Notes: generated by a model from the letters alone, not told the origin. Shown: positions 28,297-38,079, counted from the first letter of the stretch. The stretch: 64,000 bases of DNA from Rhodanobacter sp. MP7CTX1 (GCF_014205795.1 NZ_JACHCN010000005.1:186001-250000), one strand, 5' to 3'. Translations and numbers: made by a program.

Positions 28297-28673
28297 GACT
28301 GCCTACTTTGAAATGGTCATGACAGTGGCCCATCGGTTTCGCTGGTAACCATTTGGCTTGCCCCTCCATTCAATTGCAATCACCCTTCTGGGGGATATTG
28401 CATGTCGTCCACGACTGCGCGCACACATCGTAGTACGCGCTTACCCGGGCTGGTCAAATGACCATGCGGGCCGCTCTCGGGATCAGTGATCGCCTTTTGT
28501 GGTGCAGGCTCCCGTTGAATAACGCTTGTCATGACAACGGCTGCGTTCACTCCGATTCTTCAGGCGGTCCGATGTTGGGCCGTCATGCCCCCCGAGAGGC
28601 CGGAGTTACGGCTATTGGGCCTTTTGCGTTGGCGACGCCTGTCGCAGCGCGCCAGCACAAGCGATGGGGCGAG
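28297..28673. other. Gap upstream of the response regulator
   Basis: No gene recognised. It should contain the promoter of the response regulator gene (minus strand), but I could not pick out clear promoter boxes. A plus-strand open frame at 28458-28733 has atypical composition and overlaps the DUF2384-like gene antisense, so it is not called. Confidence 0.35.
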
Positions 28674-28976
28674 CTACACGCGATCTGGCGATATGCCGTC
28701 TCTCACGCTATCGCCTGCAATGAGATCCCATAGGCCATCGATATCGCCGTCAGCAAGAGCCTGATAGGCTGTTCGTCCGTCAAGGCAGCGCTGAGATGCG
28801 CACATCCAGCTCGCCGCGCGCTTCCGGTCACCGAACTGGGTCAAGAGGATGTCAGCGACCTCGGGATCATGCTGTTCGAGAACGGAAAATGCTTCCGCAA
28901 CGGCCGCTTTCCGAATCTCATCAATACGCGTCAAGTTCTGGGCGACAGCGGCAAAAACTGAATTATTACGCCTCAT
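28674..28976 (-). CDS. DUF2384/MbcA-ParS-like antitoxin domain protein
   Basis: 100 residues from the ATG at 28976. The C-terminal half, ILLTQFGDRKRAASWMCASQ, then RCLDGRTAYQALADGDIDGL, follows the toxin-binding domain of MbcA/ParS/Xre antitoxins (FGDxxxAxxWL, then PxxxLxGRTPLELL). The N-terminal half is helical and lacks an obvious helix-turn-helix. The gene upstream (29031-29444) has no RES toxin features, so this may be an orphan antitoxin or a repurposed domain. Spacing of 54 bases suggests co-transcription with that gene. Confidence 0.55.
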   Translation of the reverse strand: MRRNNSVFAAVAQNLTRIDEIRKAAVAEAFSVLEQHDPEVADILLTQFGDRKRAASWMCASQRCLDGRTAYQALADGDIDGLWDLIAGDSVRDGISPDRV

Positions 28977-29030
28977 GGCGCATTCCTGGTTGAACCCGCA
29001 CACCGCGGACTACCGTCAGCGCCCATGGTG

Positions 29031-29444
29031 TCAGAGCGGCCGTACGGAAACGTAAAACATAGCCTCTTTGGCACTCTGTGCTCCCTCCAACGTGGCCTCG
29101 AGGCCATGGCGCCGGCACCACGCAGCGAAATCTGACCAAACCGCGTGATATGGATGCTCAGGCGAGCGGATATCAAACCCGCCCTTCCATCGAAACGTCT
29201 GCAGCGTCGTCGCAACGCGTTCGTGACATCCTCGCCCGATGACGACGGGCCGAGGAAGTATGTCCGCCGCTATCGCGGTGGCGAAAGCAAGGGCTGCGTC
29301 GCGAAAGAAAAGTTCGACCAGAGTGAAGTCTTCTACTGCGCAAGGCCCCTTCACTGTAGCGAGCCGGTGCAGCTCAGACGCACCCTCTGATCCGGTTCCA
29401 GCTTCCAACAGGGCAAGCGACTCTCCGAGTGACGGGCTACGCAT
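29031..29444 (-). CDS. Hypothetical protein upstream of the DUF2384-like gene
   Basis: 137 residues from the Met at 29444 (MRSPSLGESLALLEAGTGSE). Includes VEDFTLVELFFRDAALAFAT and ILPRPVVIGRGCHERVATTL. It has mixed alpha/beta character and three cysteines. No family recognised, and it lacks the RES-domain residues expected of a partner toxin. It may form a two-gene unit with the downstream DUF2384-like gene. The gene starts 23 bases after the end of the upstream RND outer-membrane gene. Confidence 0.5.
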   Translation of the reverse strand: MRSPSLGESLALLEAGTGSEGASELHRLATVKGPCAVEDFTLVELFFRDAALAFATAIAADILPRPVVIGRGCHERVATTLQTFRWKGGFDIRSPEHPYHAVWSDFAAWCRRHGLEATLEGAQSAKEAMFYVSVRPL

Positions 29445-29467
29445 GTGGCATCTCCTGTTAGCAGTGG

Positions 29468-31006
29468 TCAGTTCTTCGAAATGGCGGTCGAAAGAGAAGT
29501 CTGATCGTTCGTCATGCGTATCTGCGGCACCTGCTGTTTCGCCTGGCTTTGCGGATTGGGTATGCCCCATCCCCCGCCCAGTGCTCGGATCAACTGCACG
29601 GTGAACGTGGCCTGTTCGCCCTGGAGCTGAATGGCGCGACGCCTCGTCTCGAGTAGAGTGCGTTCCGTCTCGATCACGTCCAGGTAATTTACCTGCCCAT
29701 CTTCGTACTGGGTCCGTGACAATTGTGCCGCCCGCGCCGATGCTTGGACGGCAGCGTCCTCAACCTGTGTTTGATCGCGAAGAATGCGCACGTTGACCAA
29801 TCCATCTTCGACCTCACGAAACGCCACGAGTACTGTCTGGCGATAGACAGCGACGTCTTCCCGATACTCGGCCGTTGCGCGAGCGAGGTTACCTCGACGC
29901 TGACCGCCGTCAAATATTGGAGCAACTAGAGGCGTACCGACCAGCGGCCCAAGAAGAAACGCACGATTGGACCATTTGAACAAGTCACTTAAAGAGCTTG
30001 ATTCGTAACCGCCCGTCCCGGTCAGCGTCAGCGACGGGAAAAAGGCCGACCGAGCGATGCCGACACGCGCGTTGGCTGCCGCCATGGCACGTTCCGCTGC
30101 TGCGATGTCTGGCCGCCGTTCCAACAGCGCGGACGGCATGTCCGCGGGAATGTTGATGGAGACAGGCGCTATCGGATTCGTCGGCATCGGCACTTGCGCG
30201 GGTGCCTCGCCAAGCAGCACGGCCAAAGCGTGTTCGCTAGTCGCGCGCTCCCGATCAAGGGTCATGGCATCGGACAGCGCAGTTTGGACTTCGGTACGCG
30301 CCTGCGCGACGTCCAGCTCGCTCACGTCGCCAGCGTCGAAACGATGTTGGATGAAATCCAGCTGCGCGTGGCGCAACTCCACCGTTCGTTTGAGTACGCC
30401 GAGCTCAGCATCCGACTCGCGAAGCAAGAAATACGTCTGCGCGACATCCGCCTGTAGAGCAAGTTGCGCGGATTTGTAGAGCGCCTCACTTTGTTGGGTA
30501 TCAGCTGCTGCAGCATGATTAGTCGCCGCGATCCTGCCAAAGAGATCCAGCTCGTAGGAAACCGAGAGCTGCGCCCTCCATACCGTTTGTGGTGTCGGGT
30601 TCGTTCCAGGCGTGATGCCGAGAGACTCCGGGGCGTTTAATTGTCGGGACGGGCCAAAGCCCGCACCGACTTGAGGAAGCCACTCCGAATGCGCCACCCG
30701 CTGCAGAGCTCGGGCCTCCTCAACACGCGCGGCGGCTGCCTTGATATCTTGGTTGGCGGTCGCCGCCTGGGCCTCCAGTTCATTCAGTCGCTTATCGCCG
30801 AATACCACCCACCACTCGCCGCGCGGCTGGCCTTCGGCCGGCAGGGCTGCGCGCCAGTTGCCCAGTTCTTCCTGTGTTTTGGCGGTGACTTCCTCATAGG
30901 CAGAGAACGACGGTGTCTCCGGCACCTTGTAAGCAGGCTCCATGGAACAGGCGCCCGTAAGGCATGCTCCGGCCAGGATCGTGTTGCGCAAGGTAAAGGT
31001 CGCCAT
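29468..31006 (-). CDS. RND efflux outer-membrane lipoprotein (OprM/NodT type)
   Basis: 512 residues. The lipobox LTGACS marks an acylated N-terminus. Motifs WWVVFGDKRLNELEAQA, SYELDLFGRIAATNHA, RRPDIAAAERAMAAANARVG and LVAFREVEDGLVNVR are characteristic. It would form the outer-membrane duct for the RND permease encoded 12 bases upstream, but that permease is truncated and its adaptor is missing, so this channel is either idle or serves other pumps. Confidence 0.88.
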   Translation of the reverse strand: MATFTLRNTILAGACLTGACSMEPAYKVPETPSFSAYEEVTAKTQEELGNWRAALPAEGQPRGEWWVVFGDKRLNELEAQAATANQDIKAAAARVEEARALQRVAHSEWLPQVGAGFGPSRQLNAPESLGITPGTNPTPQTVWRAQLSVSYELDLFGRIAATNHAAAADTQQSEALYKSAQLALQADVAQTYFLLRESDAELGVLKRTVELRHAQLDFIQHRFDAGDVSELDVAQARTEVQTALSDAMTLDRERATSEHALAVLLGEAPAQVPMPTNPIAPVSINIPADMPSALLERRPDIAAAERAMAAANARVGIARSAFFPSLTLTGTGGYESSSLSDLFKWSNRAFLLGPLVGTPLVAPIFDGGQRRGNLARATAEYREDVAVYRQTVLVAFREVEDGLVNVRILRDQTQVEDAAVQASARAAQLSRTQYEDGQVNYLDVIETERTLLETRRRAIQLQGEQATFTVQLIRALGGGWGIPNPQSQAKQQVPQIRMTNDQTSLSTAISKN

Positions 31007-31018
31007 GTCATTCGCCCT

Positions 31019-32996
31019 CTATAGGCCAGCTTCTTCGATACCCAGCACTCGTGGATTGTGCCCATGCCTATCCACCATCTGTTTGCTCCCGGCGAGCGTG
31101 CGAAGTAGCACGTAGAAGACTGGCGTCAACATCAGCCCAAACAAGGTCACGCCGAGCATGCCGAAGAACACGGCCACGCCCATCGCCCTTCGTGTCTCGG
31201 CGCCCGCTCCAGAGGAGAGGACGAGGGGCAGCACACCCATGACAAACGCTATCGATGTCATCAAGATCGGGCGCAGACGCAAGCGACTGGCCTCAACCGC
31301 CGCGGCCACGATGCTGCGCCCCTGGATTTCCAGTTCACGCGCAAATTCGACAATCAGAATGGCGTTCTTGGAGGCCAGGCCTACGAGAATCATCAGGCCG
31401 ACCTGGGTAAAGATATTGTTGTCCCCCTGGGTCAGCCAAACGCCGAGCAGCGCACACAACAGGCTCATGGGAACGATCAGGATGACCGCAAGAGGGAGCA
31501 CGAGGCTTTCGTACAGGGCGGCAAGAGTCAGAAAGACAAGTAGCACGCTGATAGGGAAGACCACCAGCGACGCATTGCCGACCAGCATTTGCTGATATGC
31601 AAGGTCAGTCCACTCCAGCTTGAATCCCCGCGGCAGTGTCTCTGCGGCAATACGCTCAACCGCTGCTTGTGCCTGCCCCGTCGAATAGCCAGGCGCCGGG
31701 CCTCCGCTAACATCCGCCGCAGTGAAGCCGTTGTATCGAACCACGGTTTCCGGCCCGTAGGTCTGTGCAACCTGCACCAGGGAAGACAGCGGGATCATCT
31801 CTCCCGAGGCATTTCGCGTTTTGAGAAGACCGATATCCTCGATGTGCGCCCGGAAAGGTGAGTCCGCCTGCACCCGCACCTGGTACACGCGCCCGAAGCG
31901 GTTGAAGTCATTGACGTATTGCGATCCCAGATAGATCTGCAGTGTGCTGAAGACGTCGGTCACGGATACACCAAGTTGCTTCGCTTTGAGCCGATCCAGG
32001 TCGACCTGGATCTGAGGAACATTGATCTGGTACGCGGAGAACGCGGGACCAAGTTCAGGTGCCTGCGCGGCTTTTTTCAGAAAGGCCTGAAGCACGTCGT
32101 CGAGAGCGGCGTAGCCTCTTGCGGCTTGATCCTCTATCTCAAACTTAAAGCCACCGAGATTCCCCAGACCGAGGATGGGCGGTGGCGGAAATACGGCCAC
32201 ATACGCGCCTTTGATGGCCGAGTATTTCTCGTTGAGCGTCTTGGCGATAGCAGCCGCCGTTTGCTCTTTGCCGTGGCGCATCTCAAATGGCAGAAGCTTG
32301 ATGAAGACGACGGCTGCGCTCGACGAGTTGTTGAAACCGTTGATGGACAGCCCGGGGTGTTGCACGGCAGCCTCGACGCCGGGCTGCTTCATCGCGAGGG
32401 CGCCCAATTCACGTACGACCTTCTCGGTTCGGTCCAGCGATGAACCGTTCGGAAGCTGCACCACCGAAATGAGGTATTCCTTGTCCTGTGAAGGGATAAA
32501 TCCACTGGGTACGATCCGAGCCATAAGTACGGCAGCCCCGAGCAAAACCAGGTACAGAAGAATCATTCGCCCTTTGTGCGCGATAACCCGCTCCACACCG
32601 TGACCATAAGCTTCCGATCCGTGATGAAATACCCGATTAAAACGATTGAAGAACGGACCTAGCCAACGATCCATCCATAGCGTGAGCCAGTCTTTCGGAT
32701 CGTTGTGGCCCTTTAGGAGTAACGCGGCGAGAGCCGGCGACAACGTGAGAGAGTTGAACGCGGAAATCACCGTGGATATCGCGATAGTCATGGCAAATTG
32801 CTTATAGAACTGTCCCGTCAGCCCCGACATGAAAGCGAGAGGAACGAACACGGCAACCAGTGTCAGCGCGATAGCGACGATCGGACCACTCACCTCGCGC
32901 ATTGCCTGATGCGTGGCATCCCTTGCGGGCAGACCAGACTGAATGTTTCGCTCCACATTTTCCACCACGACGATGGCGTCGTCTACGACGATATGG
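31019..32996 (-). pseudogene. RND efflux permease (AcrB/MexF type), 5' truncated
   Basis: About 660 residues homologous to the C-terminal two thirds of AcrB-type pumps. Homology begins at the TM4 motif VVDDAIVVVENVERNI (residue about 405 in AcrB) and continues through ALTLVAVFVPLAFMSGLTGQ, the second periplasmic domain and TM7-12, ending normally. Upstream of about 32996 the frame continues for 60 unrelated residues. Missing are TM1-3, the first porter domain and the whole membrane-fusion gene expected upstream. It cannot form a working pump unless complemented. The junction marks a deletion or insertion. Confidence 0.85.
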
Positions 32997-33249
32997 CCGG
33001 GACGTCTAGAGCATGTGCTCCGCAGCCAGCAGCTTCCGATTTGCGCCACGGCGACGCGGTACCGCAGAAATTTGGAAGCGCCATGGTAGTTGCTACGGGC
33101 ATGCCTCAAAGGCATGGGGCCAAGCTTACAAAGTCTTTTGCAAACCTGCCAAGAATCCGTAAATTTGGCTCCCCGGCGCAAACGGCGATCCCCGAGCGAT
33201 GGCTGTCACAGCCAGCTGTTTCGGCCTATCTATCAGGGAGATCATTGCT

Positions 33250-33324
33250 ATGACAACCCACACTCAACTCACTGCACCAATCCGGTCCGTCGAAGCGAAT
33301 GGCGTTCGCTTCGAATGGGCCTGA
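33250..33324 (+). pseudogene. Possible alpha/beta-hydrolase N-terminal remnant
   Basis: Twenty-four codons: MTTHTQLTAPIRSVEANGVR followed by FEWA and TGA, with GGGAG upstream. This resembles the start of alpha/beta hydrolases (RxVEVNGVRFAY). The stop overlaps the ATG of the glutathione S-transferase (TGATG), so it may act as a leader driving that gene. Too short to be firm. Confidence 0.3.
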
Positions 33325-33986
33325 TGTCGCGTGCGAACATGTTATCCACGGGACTGACTCTTTACCACTCGCCGTACTCGCCGCACTCGCGGCGAGGACG
33401 AATATTCATTGCCGAGAAAGGCCTTGAGGTCAAACACATTGAGGTTGACCTCGCGCGCGGAGAGCAACACGAAGAGGCCTATCGCCGCATCAACCCACGA
33501 CGCGTTGTGCCTGCGCTAGTTCTCGCTGACGGCACCTCTATTGCAGAGGTTACCGCGATCTGGCGTTACCTCGAGGGGCGGTATCCGGAAACCCCGATGC
33601 TTGGGGCGTCGATCCGGGAAGCAGCCATGGTCACCATGTGGGAGCGGCGCGCCGAACTCGATGGATTGTTACCGGCGGTTGAGGCTATCCGCAACGTTGT
33701 AACCGGCGCGCCCGGCCGCGCGCTCGCCGGCCCTCACGACTACTTGCGGATCCCGGCGCTGGCGATCCGCAGCCGGGAGCGGGTTGAAAACTTCTACGCC
33801 GACATCAATGCACGCCTTGCACAACAAGAATATGTGGCGGGCGACTACTACTCTGCAGCAGACATCACATGCCTGGTAACGCTGGACTTTGCCAAGCGGG
33901 CACTGGGAATGACGATCAGTGAAGACTTCACGGCTCTCAAACGCTGGCACGGCGCCGTGTCTTCACGACCTGGCGCCGTAGCCTAG
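33324..33986 (+). CDS. Glutathione S-transferase family protein
   Basis: 220 residues. The N-terminal thioredoxin-like domain has LYHSPYSPHSRRGRIFIAEK, the cis-Pro segment RRVVPALVLADG and the Ser of SIAEVTAIWRYLE. The helical C-domain includes YVAGDYYSAADITCLVTLDF, the conserved folding motif of soluble GSTs. Start at 33324 (MSRANM) overlaps the preceding stop; 33339 is an alternative. The active-site Ser/Tyr would be in SPYSPHSRR. Role presumably conjugation or peroxide detoxification. The fused EgtB-EgtD gene follows 26 bases later. Confidence 0.85.
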   Translation: MSRANMLSTGLTLYHSPYSPHSRRGRIFIAEKGLEVKHIEVDLARGEQHEEAYRRINPRRVVPALVLADGTSIAEVTAIWRYLEGRYPETPMLGASIREAAMVTMWERRAELDGLLPAVEAIRNVVTGAPGRALAGPHDYLRIPALAIRSRERVENFYADINARLAQQEYVAGDYYSAADITCLVTLDFAKRALGMTISEDFTALKRWHGAVSSRPGAVA

Positions 33987-34012
33987 AGCCGGCAAACACC
34001 GAGGAGACCAAC

Positions 34013-36205
34013 ATGCTTGGTTCGCAACGATCCAACCGACTGGAGATGGCTCCGGTCAACCATTTCGTGCTGCAGCTGGATCCGGACGCGCGCGCTATTC
34101 TGGAGCGCTTCCAAGCGGTCCGCAATGACACGGAAATCCTGATCGCTCCTTTGAACGCGGAGGATATGGCGTTGCAGTCGATGCCAGACGCCAGTCCGGC
34201 AAAGTGGCATCTAGCCCATACCACATGGTTCTTTGAAACATTTGTACTCTCGGCGTTCAAGCCCGGGTATCGAAGTTTCGACCCTGGTTACGCATATCTA
34301 TTCAACTCCTACTATCAGGCCGCCGGACCGCGCCATCCTCGACCGCAGCGCGGCCTTATCAGTCGCCCAACGCTCGACGGCGTTCTGGCTTATCGGCAAC
34401 ATGTGGACGACCACATGCTCGAGCTGCTGCAGTTGCCGCTGACAGAGTCGGCAGCATCCATCGTTGAGCTGGGTATCGCGCACGAGCAGCAGCACCAAGA
34501 GCTCCTGGTCATGGACATCCTCCATCTGTTCGCCCAATCACCGTTGCGGCCAGCCTACGATCGAAGTGCTCGTTTCAAAGACAAAGCTTCGCGCGTTGGA
34601 CGCTTTCAAGCTGTGCCGGGTGGACTGGTGACGACGGGGATGCAGGGCAAGGACTTCTCGTATGACAACGAGAGCCCGGCACACCGCGTGTGGCTTGAAC
34701 CCTACGGGATCGCCGATCGTCTGGTGACAAACGGAGAGTGGCTTGAGTTTATCGGTGCCGGTGGCTACGAACAGTCACAGTGGTGGCTGTCTGACGGCTG
34801 GGATATGGCGCAAAACGAAGAATGGCGCGCGCCACTCTACTGGGAGCACGATGGCCGCGAGTGGCGATACATGACCCTCCAGGGCATGCGGCGCATAGAA
34901 ATGAGCGCGCCCGTCAAACACGTCAGCTACTACGAAGCTGACGCCTTCGCTCGCTGGAGAGGAGCTCGCTTGCCGACCGAGGCCGAATGGGAGCATGCGG
35001 CACGCGAAGGACATCTAGAACAGCTTTACGATGTCGCGTGGCAGTGGACTAGCAGCAGCTACGACGCCTATCCCGGTTACGTAGCGGCTGCCGACGTCTT
35101 GGGTGAATACAACGGCAAGTTCATGTCTGGTCAAATGGTGCTGCGCGGCGCCTCACAAGCCACACCGGCGGATCACGTTCGCGCGTCGTACCGAAACTTC
35201 TATCGTCCCGAGAAGCGTTGGATGTTTTCGGGGGTGCGGTTAGCGCGCGACAACGTGGCTTCAAAGAAGGCGACGGACCATGAGCGGGAGTTTGCGAAGG
35301 ACGCAATTGCGGGCCTTGGGGCCCACACAAAGGTCATCTCGCCGAAATACTTCTACGACGCAGCAGGCTCAGAGCTGTTTGAACAAATCTGTCTGACGCC
35401 GGAGTACTACCCAACCCGTACTGAGTTGGCGTTACTTGCGATGATTGCGCCCTCTTTGGCTGACGGTATTCCTGAAGCTGCGACGTTGGTCGAACTTGGA
35501 AGCGGTGCCAGCGAAAAAACGCGCCTACTGCTCGATAGCGCGCCACAAATTTCTTCTTATGTGCCAGTTGACATTAGTTCTGACGCGTTGGAGCAGGCTC
35601 GCCTGCGGTTAGCGGTGGATTACGAGCGTCTAGAGATCTTGCCGCTGGTGGCGGATTTCACCAAGTCCCTAGTATTGCCGAGGCAGACCAAGGGCGCTCC
35701 GGTCGTTGGCTTTTTCCCGGGCTCGACCATTGGGAACTTCGAGCCAGACGAGGCCACCCAGCTCCTTCGAAAGCTCCGATTGGAGCTGGGGGACAATTCA
35801 CAACTGATCGTGGGCGTCGACCTCGTCAAAGACACCAGTACCCTGCTGAAAGCCTATGACGATGCCAGCGGAGTAACCGCACGTTTCAACAAAAACCTAC
35901 TTGTACGCTTCAACCGCGAGCTGGATGCAGATATCGACCTGGACCTGTTCGAACATCGAGCCGTGTGGAACACGGCTAAGGAGCGCATCGAGATGCATTT
36001 GGTGAGCCTGATTGATCAGGATGTAACCGTGGCGGGCACGACATTCCACTTTCGCGCAGGTGAGTCGATTCATACGGAGAACTCCCATAAGTTCACGCCG
36101 GCCTCCTTTGGCTCGCTGGTGCATGGAACGGGCTGGCTCGTGACCAAGGCATGGACCAGTGACGTCCAGCCCTTCGGAGTTTTCAGGCTGGTGGCGGATG
36201 CATAG
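34013..36205 (+). CDS. egtB/egtD: Fused ergothioneine sulfoxide synthase - histidine trimethyltransferase (EgtB-EgtD)
   Basis: 730 residues, ATG 34013 with GAGGAG upstream. Residues about 15-425 are EgtB: a DinB-like iron domain with KWHLAHTTWFFETF and HEQQHQELLVMDIL (His157, His161), then a formylglycine-type domain with LPTEAEWEHAAREG and ending MFSGVRLARDNV. After a short charged linker, residues about 430-730 are EgtD: KYFYDAAGSELFEQICLTPE, the SAM loop LVELGSGASEKTRLL, and VGFFPGSTIGNFEP. EgtD trimethylates histidine to hercynine and EgtB adds the sulfur with O2 and a thiol donor. They are usually separate adjacent genes; fungal Egt1 fuses them in the opposite order. No stop or frameshift separates the halves. 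No egtC or egtE was seen nearby. Confidence 0.92.
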   Translation: MLGSQRSNRLEMAPVNHFVLQLDPDARAILERFQAVRNDTEILIAPLNAEDMALQSMPDASPAKWHLAHTTWFFETFVLSAFKPGYRSFDPGYAYLFNSYYQAAGPRHPRPQRGLISRPTLDGVLAYRQHVDDHMLELLQLPLTESAASIVELGIAHEQQHQELLVMDILHLFAQSPLRPAYDRSARFKDKASRVGRFQAVPGGLVTTGMQGKDFSYDNESPAHRVWLEPYGIADRLVTNGEWLEFIGAGGYEQSQWWLSDGWDMAQNEEWRAPLYWEHDGREWRYMTLQGMRRIEMSAPVKHVSYYEADAFARWRGARLPTEAEWEHAAREGHLEQLYDVAWQWTSSSYDAYPGYVAAADVLGEYNGKFMSGQMVLRGASQATPADHVRASYRNFYRPEKRWMFSGVRLARDNVASKKATDHEREFAKDAIAGLGAHTKVISPKYFYDAAGSELFEQICLTPEYYPTRTELALLAMIAPSLADGIPEAATLVELGSGASEKTRLLLDSAPQISSYVPVDISSDALEQARLRLAVDYERLEILPLVADFTKSLVLPRQTKGAPVVGFFPGSTIGNFEPDEATQLLRKLRLELGDNSQLIVGVDLVKDTSTLLKAYDDASGVTARFNKNLLVRFNRELDADIDLDLFEHRAVWNTAKERIEMHLVSLIDQDVTVAGTTFHFRAGESIHTENSHKFTPASFGSLVHGTGWLVTKAWTSDVQPFGVFRLVADA

Positions 36206-36341
36206 TGGTCGCTCGCGATCGGCTGTCCTTGCCGACACGCACCTTCGGATTTTTGATTTCGACCGGATGGACAACGATTTACACACTGATTCAAGGACGA
36301 CGTAGTAGGCCTACTTCAGCGCGCTGCGGCTAGTTTGGTGG

Positions 36342-36580
36342 CGCGTCTTCTTTGCAAACCTCCCTCCCGGGGACTTCATGTTTCACGTCATAGCCAATAA
36401 CGAGGACGGCGTGTCAAGCGACCATGAGGCCCGCGTTTCTTTCAGCATTGCACCCGCCTACTATCAAACCTGGTGGTTTCGGATCGGATGCGCCGTTGCC
36501 GTCGCCTTATTGCTTTGGTTATTTTTCAGATTGCCCCTCCACGTCAGGATAGTTGTCGCCTCGTTTGATTTCTTAAATCA
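36342..36580 (+). pseudogene. Remnant of a Y_Y_Y-domain sensor protein
   Basis: The plus frame reads ANLPPGDFMFHVIANNEDGV, then FSIAPAYYQTWWFRIGCAVA and a transmembrane helix ending LFFRLPLHV. This is the end of a Y_Y_Y domain and the following membrane helix of beta-propeller hybrid sensor kinases. The propeller domain upstream and the kinase downstream are absent; the frame runs into the SDR remnant. Pure scar. Confidence 0.7.
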
Positions 36581-36582
36581 GA

Positions 36583-37044
36583 ATGGAAGGCGGCAGCGAG
36601 CGAGTGGATGAAATGGGTACCTTCGACACCAATGTTCTTGGCGTCTTGCTCAGCATGAAACATGAACTTCGGATCATGCTCGCCCAAGGGTCTGGAAGCA
36701 TCGTCAATGTGTCATCGACGTTCGGTCAGCGTGGAGGCATAGGGGCGTCCATTTATGCCGCCAGCAAACACGCTGTCGAGGGCATGTCCAAGGCGGCGGC
36801 GCTCGAGACTGCGGCATCTGGTGTGCGCGTGAATGTGGTCGCACCTGGTCCCGTAGATACCGACCTATTGGATCAATTCAGTGGAACCGCTGAACGAAAG
36901 GCTGCATTGACGGCCGGCGTGCCCATGAAGCGGCTAGGTACGCCAGCGGAAATTGCGGAAAGCATTGTTTTTATCGCGTCAAATAAAGCTGCATTTATCA
37001 CGGGCGCCATCCTGTCAGTTAATGGCGGTAAAACCGCGATGTGA
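36583..37044 (+). pseudogene. Short-chain dehydrogenase, N-terminally truncated
   Basis: 153 codons. Recognisable from TNVLGVLLSMKHELRIML onward, then SGSIVNVSSTFGQRGG, the catalytic YAASKHAVEGMSKAAALE, VNVVAPGPVDTDLL and FITGAILSVNGGKTAM. The first 100 or so residues, including the TGxxxGxG cofactor loop, are missing and the frame begins within sequence adjoining the sensor remnant. An intact SDR gene lies 125 bases downstream but differs in sequence, so this is not a tandem partial copy of it. Confidence 0.75.
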
Positions 37045-37168
37045 GATGCCGCTGAAACATTAATGGCATGCAATATCAGTCACTTGATTCCCGTCCCCAT
37101 CGGGCATAAGTGACGTACTACCGAAGTTTCAATCCATAGTTTTAACCCCCAACAAGCAGGACAAAATC

Positions 37169-37915
37169 ATGAGCAAGCTAAAAGGTAAGGTCGCCGTCGT
37201 TACCGGCGCATCCAAGGGTATCGGCGCCGCTATCGCCAAGGCTCTCGCCGCCGATGGTGCCTCCGTTGTCGTCAACTACGCTACCAGCAAGGCCGGCGCT
37301 GATGCGGTCGTAGCCGAGATCACGAAGGCTGGCGGCAAGGCAGTCGCCGTGGGTGGTGATGTCTCTAAGGCGTCTGGTGCCCAAGGGATCATTGACGCAG
37401 CAGTCAAGGCATATGGACGTCTCGACGTACTGGTCAATAACTCAGGAGTCTACGAGTTCGGTCCGCTCGAAAGTGTTACCGAAGAGAGCTTCCACAAGCA
37501 TTTCAACGTGAACGTGCTGGGGCTTCTGTTGACGACGCAGGCCGCTGCGAAGCACCTGGGCGAAGGTGGCAGCATTATCAATATCGGCTCGCTCGTAACG
37601 CGCGTAACCCCGCCGGGCAGCGCTATCTATACGGCATCTAAGGGCGCAGTAGACGCGATCACCGGCGTGCTGTCGCGCGAGCTCGGACCGCGCAAGATTC
37701 GTGTCAACTCTATCAATCCGAGCCTGACGGAAACCGAAGGCGCACAGTCGGCCGGATTCATTGGTTCCGACTTCCACAACGAACTCGTCGCACAGACCCC
37801 GCTTGGCCGCCTTGGCCAGCCCGAGGATATCGCGTCGATTGCCGTTTTCCTGGCGTCCGACGATTCGCACTGGTTGACGGGTGAACAACTGTTGGCAGGC
37901 GGCGGCATGCGCTGA
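37169..37915 (+). CDS. SDR family oxidoreductase
   Basis: 248 residues. Cofactor motif KVAVVTGASKGIGAAIAKAL, then NNSGVY, the Ser of INIGSLVTRV, YTASKGAVDAITGVLSRELG and the C-terminal DDSHWLTGEQLLAGGGMR. Typical classical NAD(P)-dependent SDR of 3-oxoacyl-ACP reductase or glucose dehydrogenase type; the substrate cannot be told. ATG 37169 is preceded by a CAGGAC-type site. Followed about 160 bases later by a dienelactone hydrolase-like gene in the same direction. Confidence 0.9.
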   Translation: MSKLKGKVAVVTGASKGIGAAIAKALAADGASVVVNYATSKAGADAVVAEITKAGGKAVAVGGDVSKASGAQGIIDAAVKAYGRLDVLVNNSGVYEFGPLESVTEESFHKHFNVNVLGLLLTTQAAAKHLGEGGSIINIGSLVTRVTPPGSAIYTASKGAVDAITGVLSRELGPRKIRVNSINPSLTETEGAQSAGFIGSDFHNELVAQTPLGRLGQPEDIASIAVFLASDDSHWLTGEQLLAGGGMR

Positions 37916-38079
37916 TTCGATTCGGGGCACGGTCGTGAGACCGTGCCCCTCAGGGCATCCGTACCGAACCCTGCTGGTGGACATCTATGGTTGAGCGGTC
38001 GACTGGAGAAAGACCTCTCCCTCTATCCGTGCTGACCTGTTTTGCACCATTTCGACAAGTCACAGCTAACGTGGAGAAC

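Noticed and set aside
29031-29444. RES-domain toxin partner of the DUF2384-like protein
   Set aside because: The conserved Arg, Glu and Ser blocks of RES toxins could not be found.
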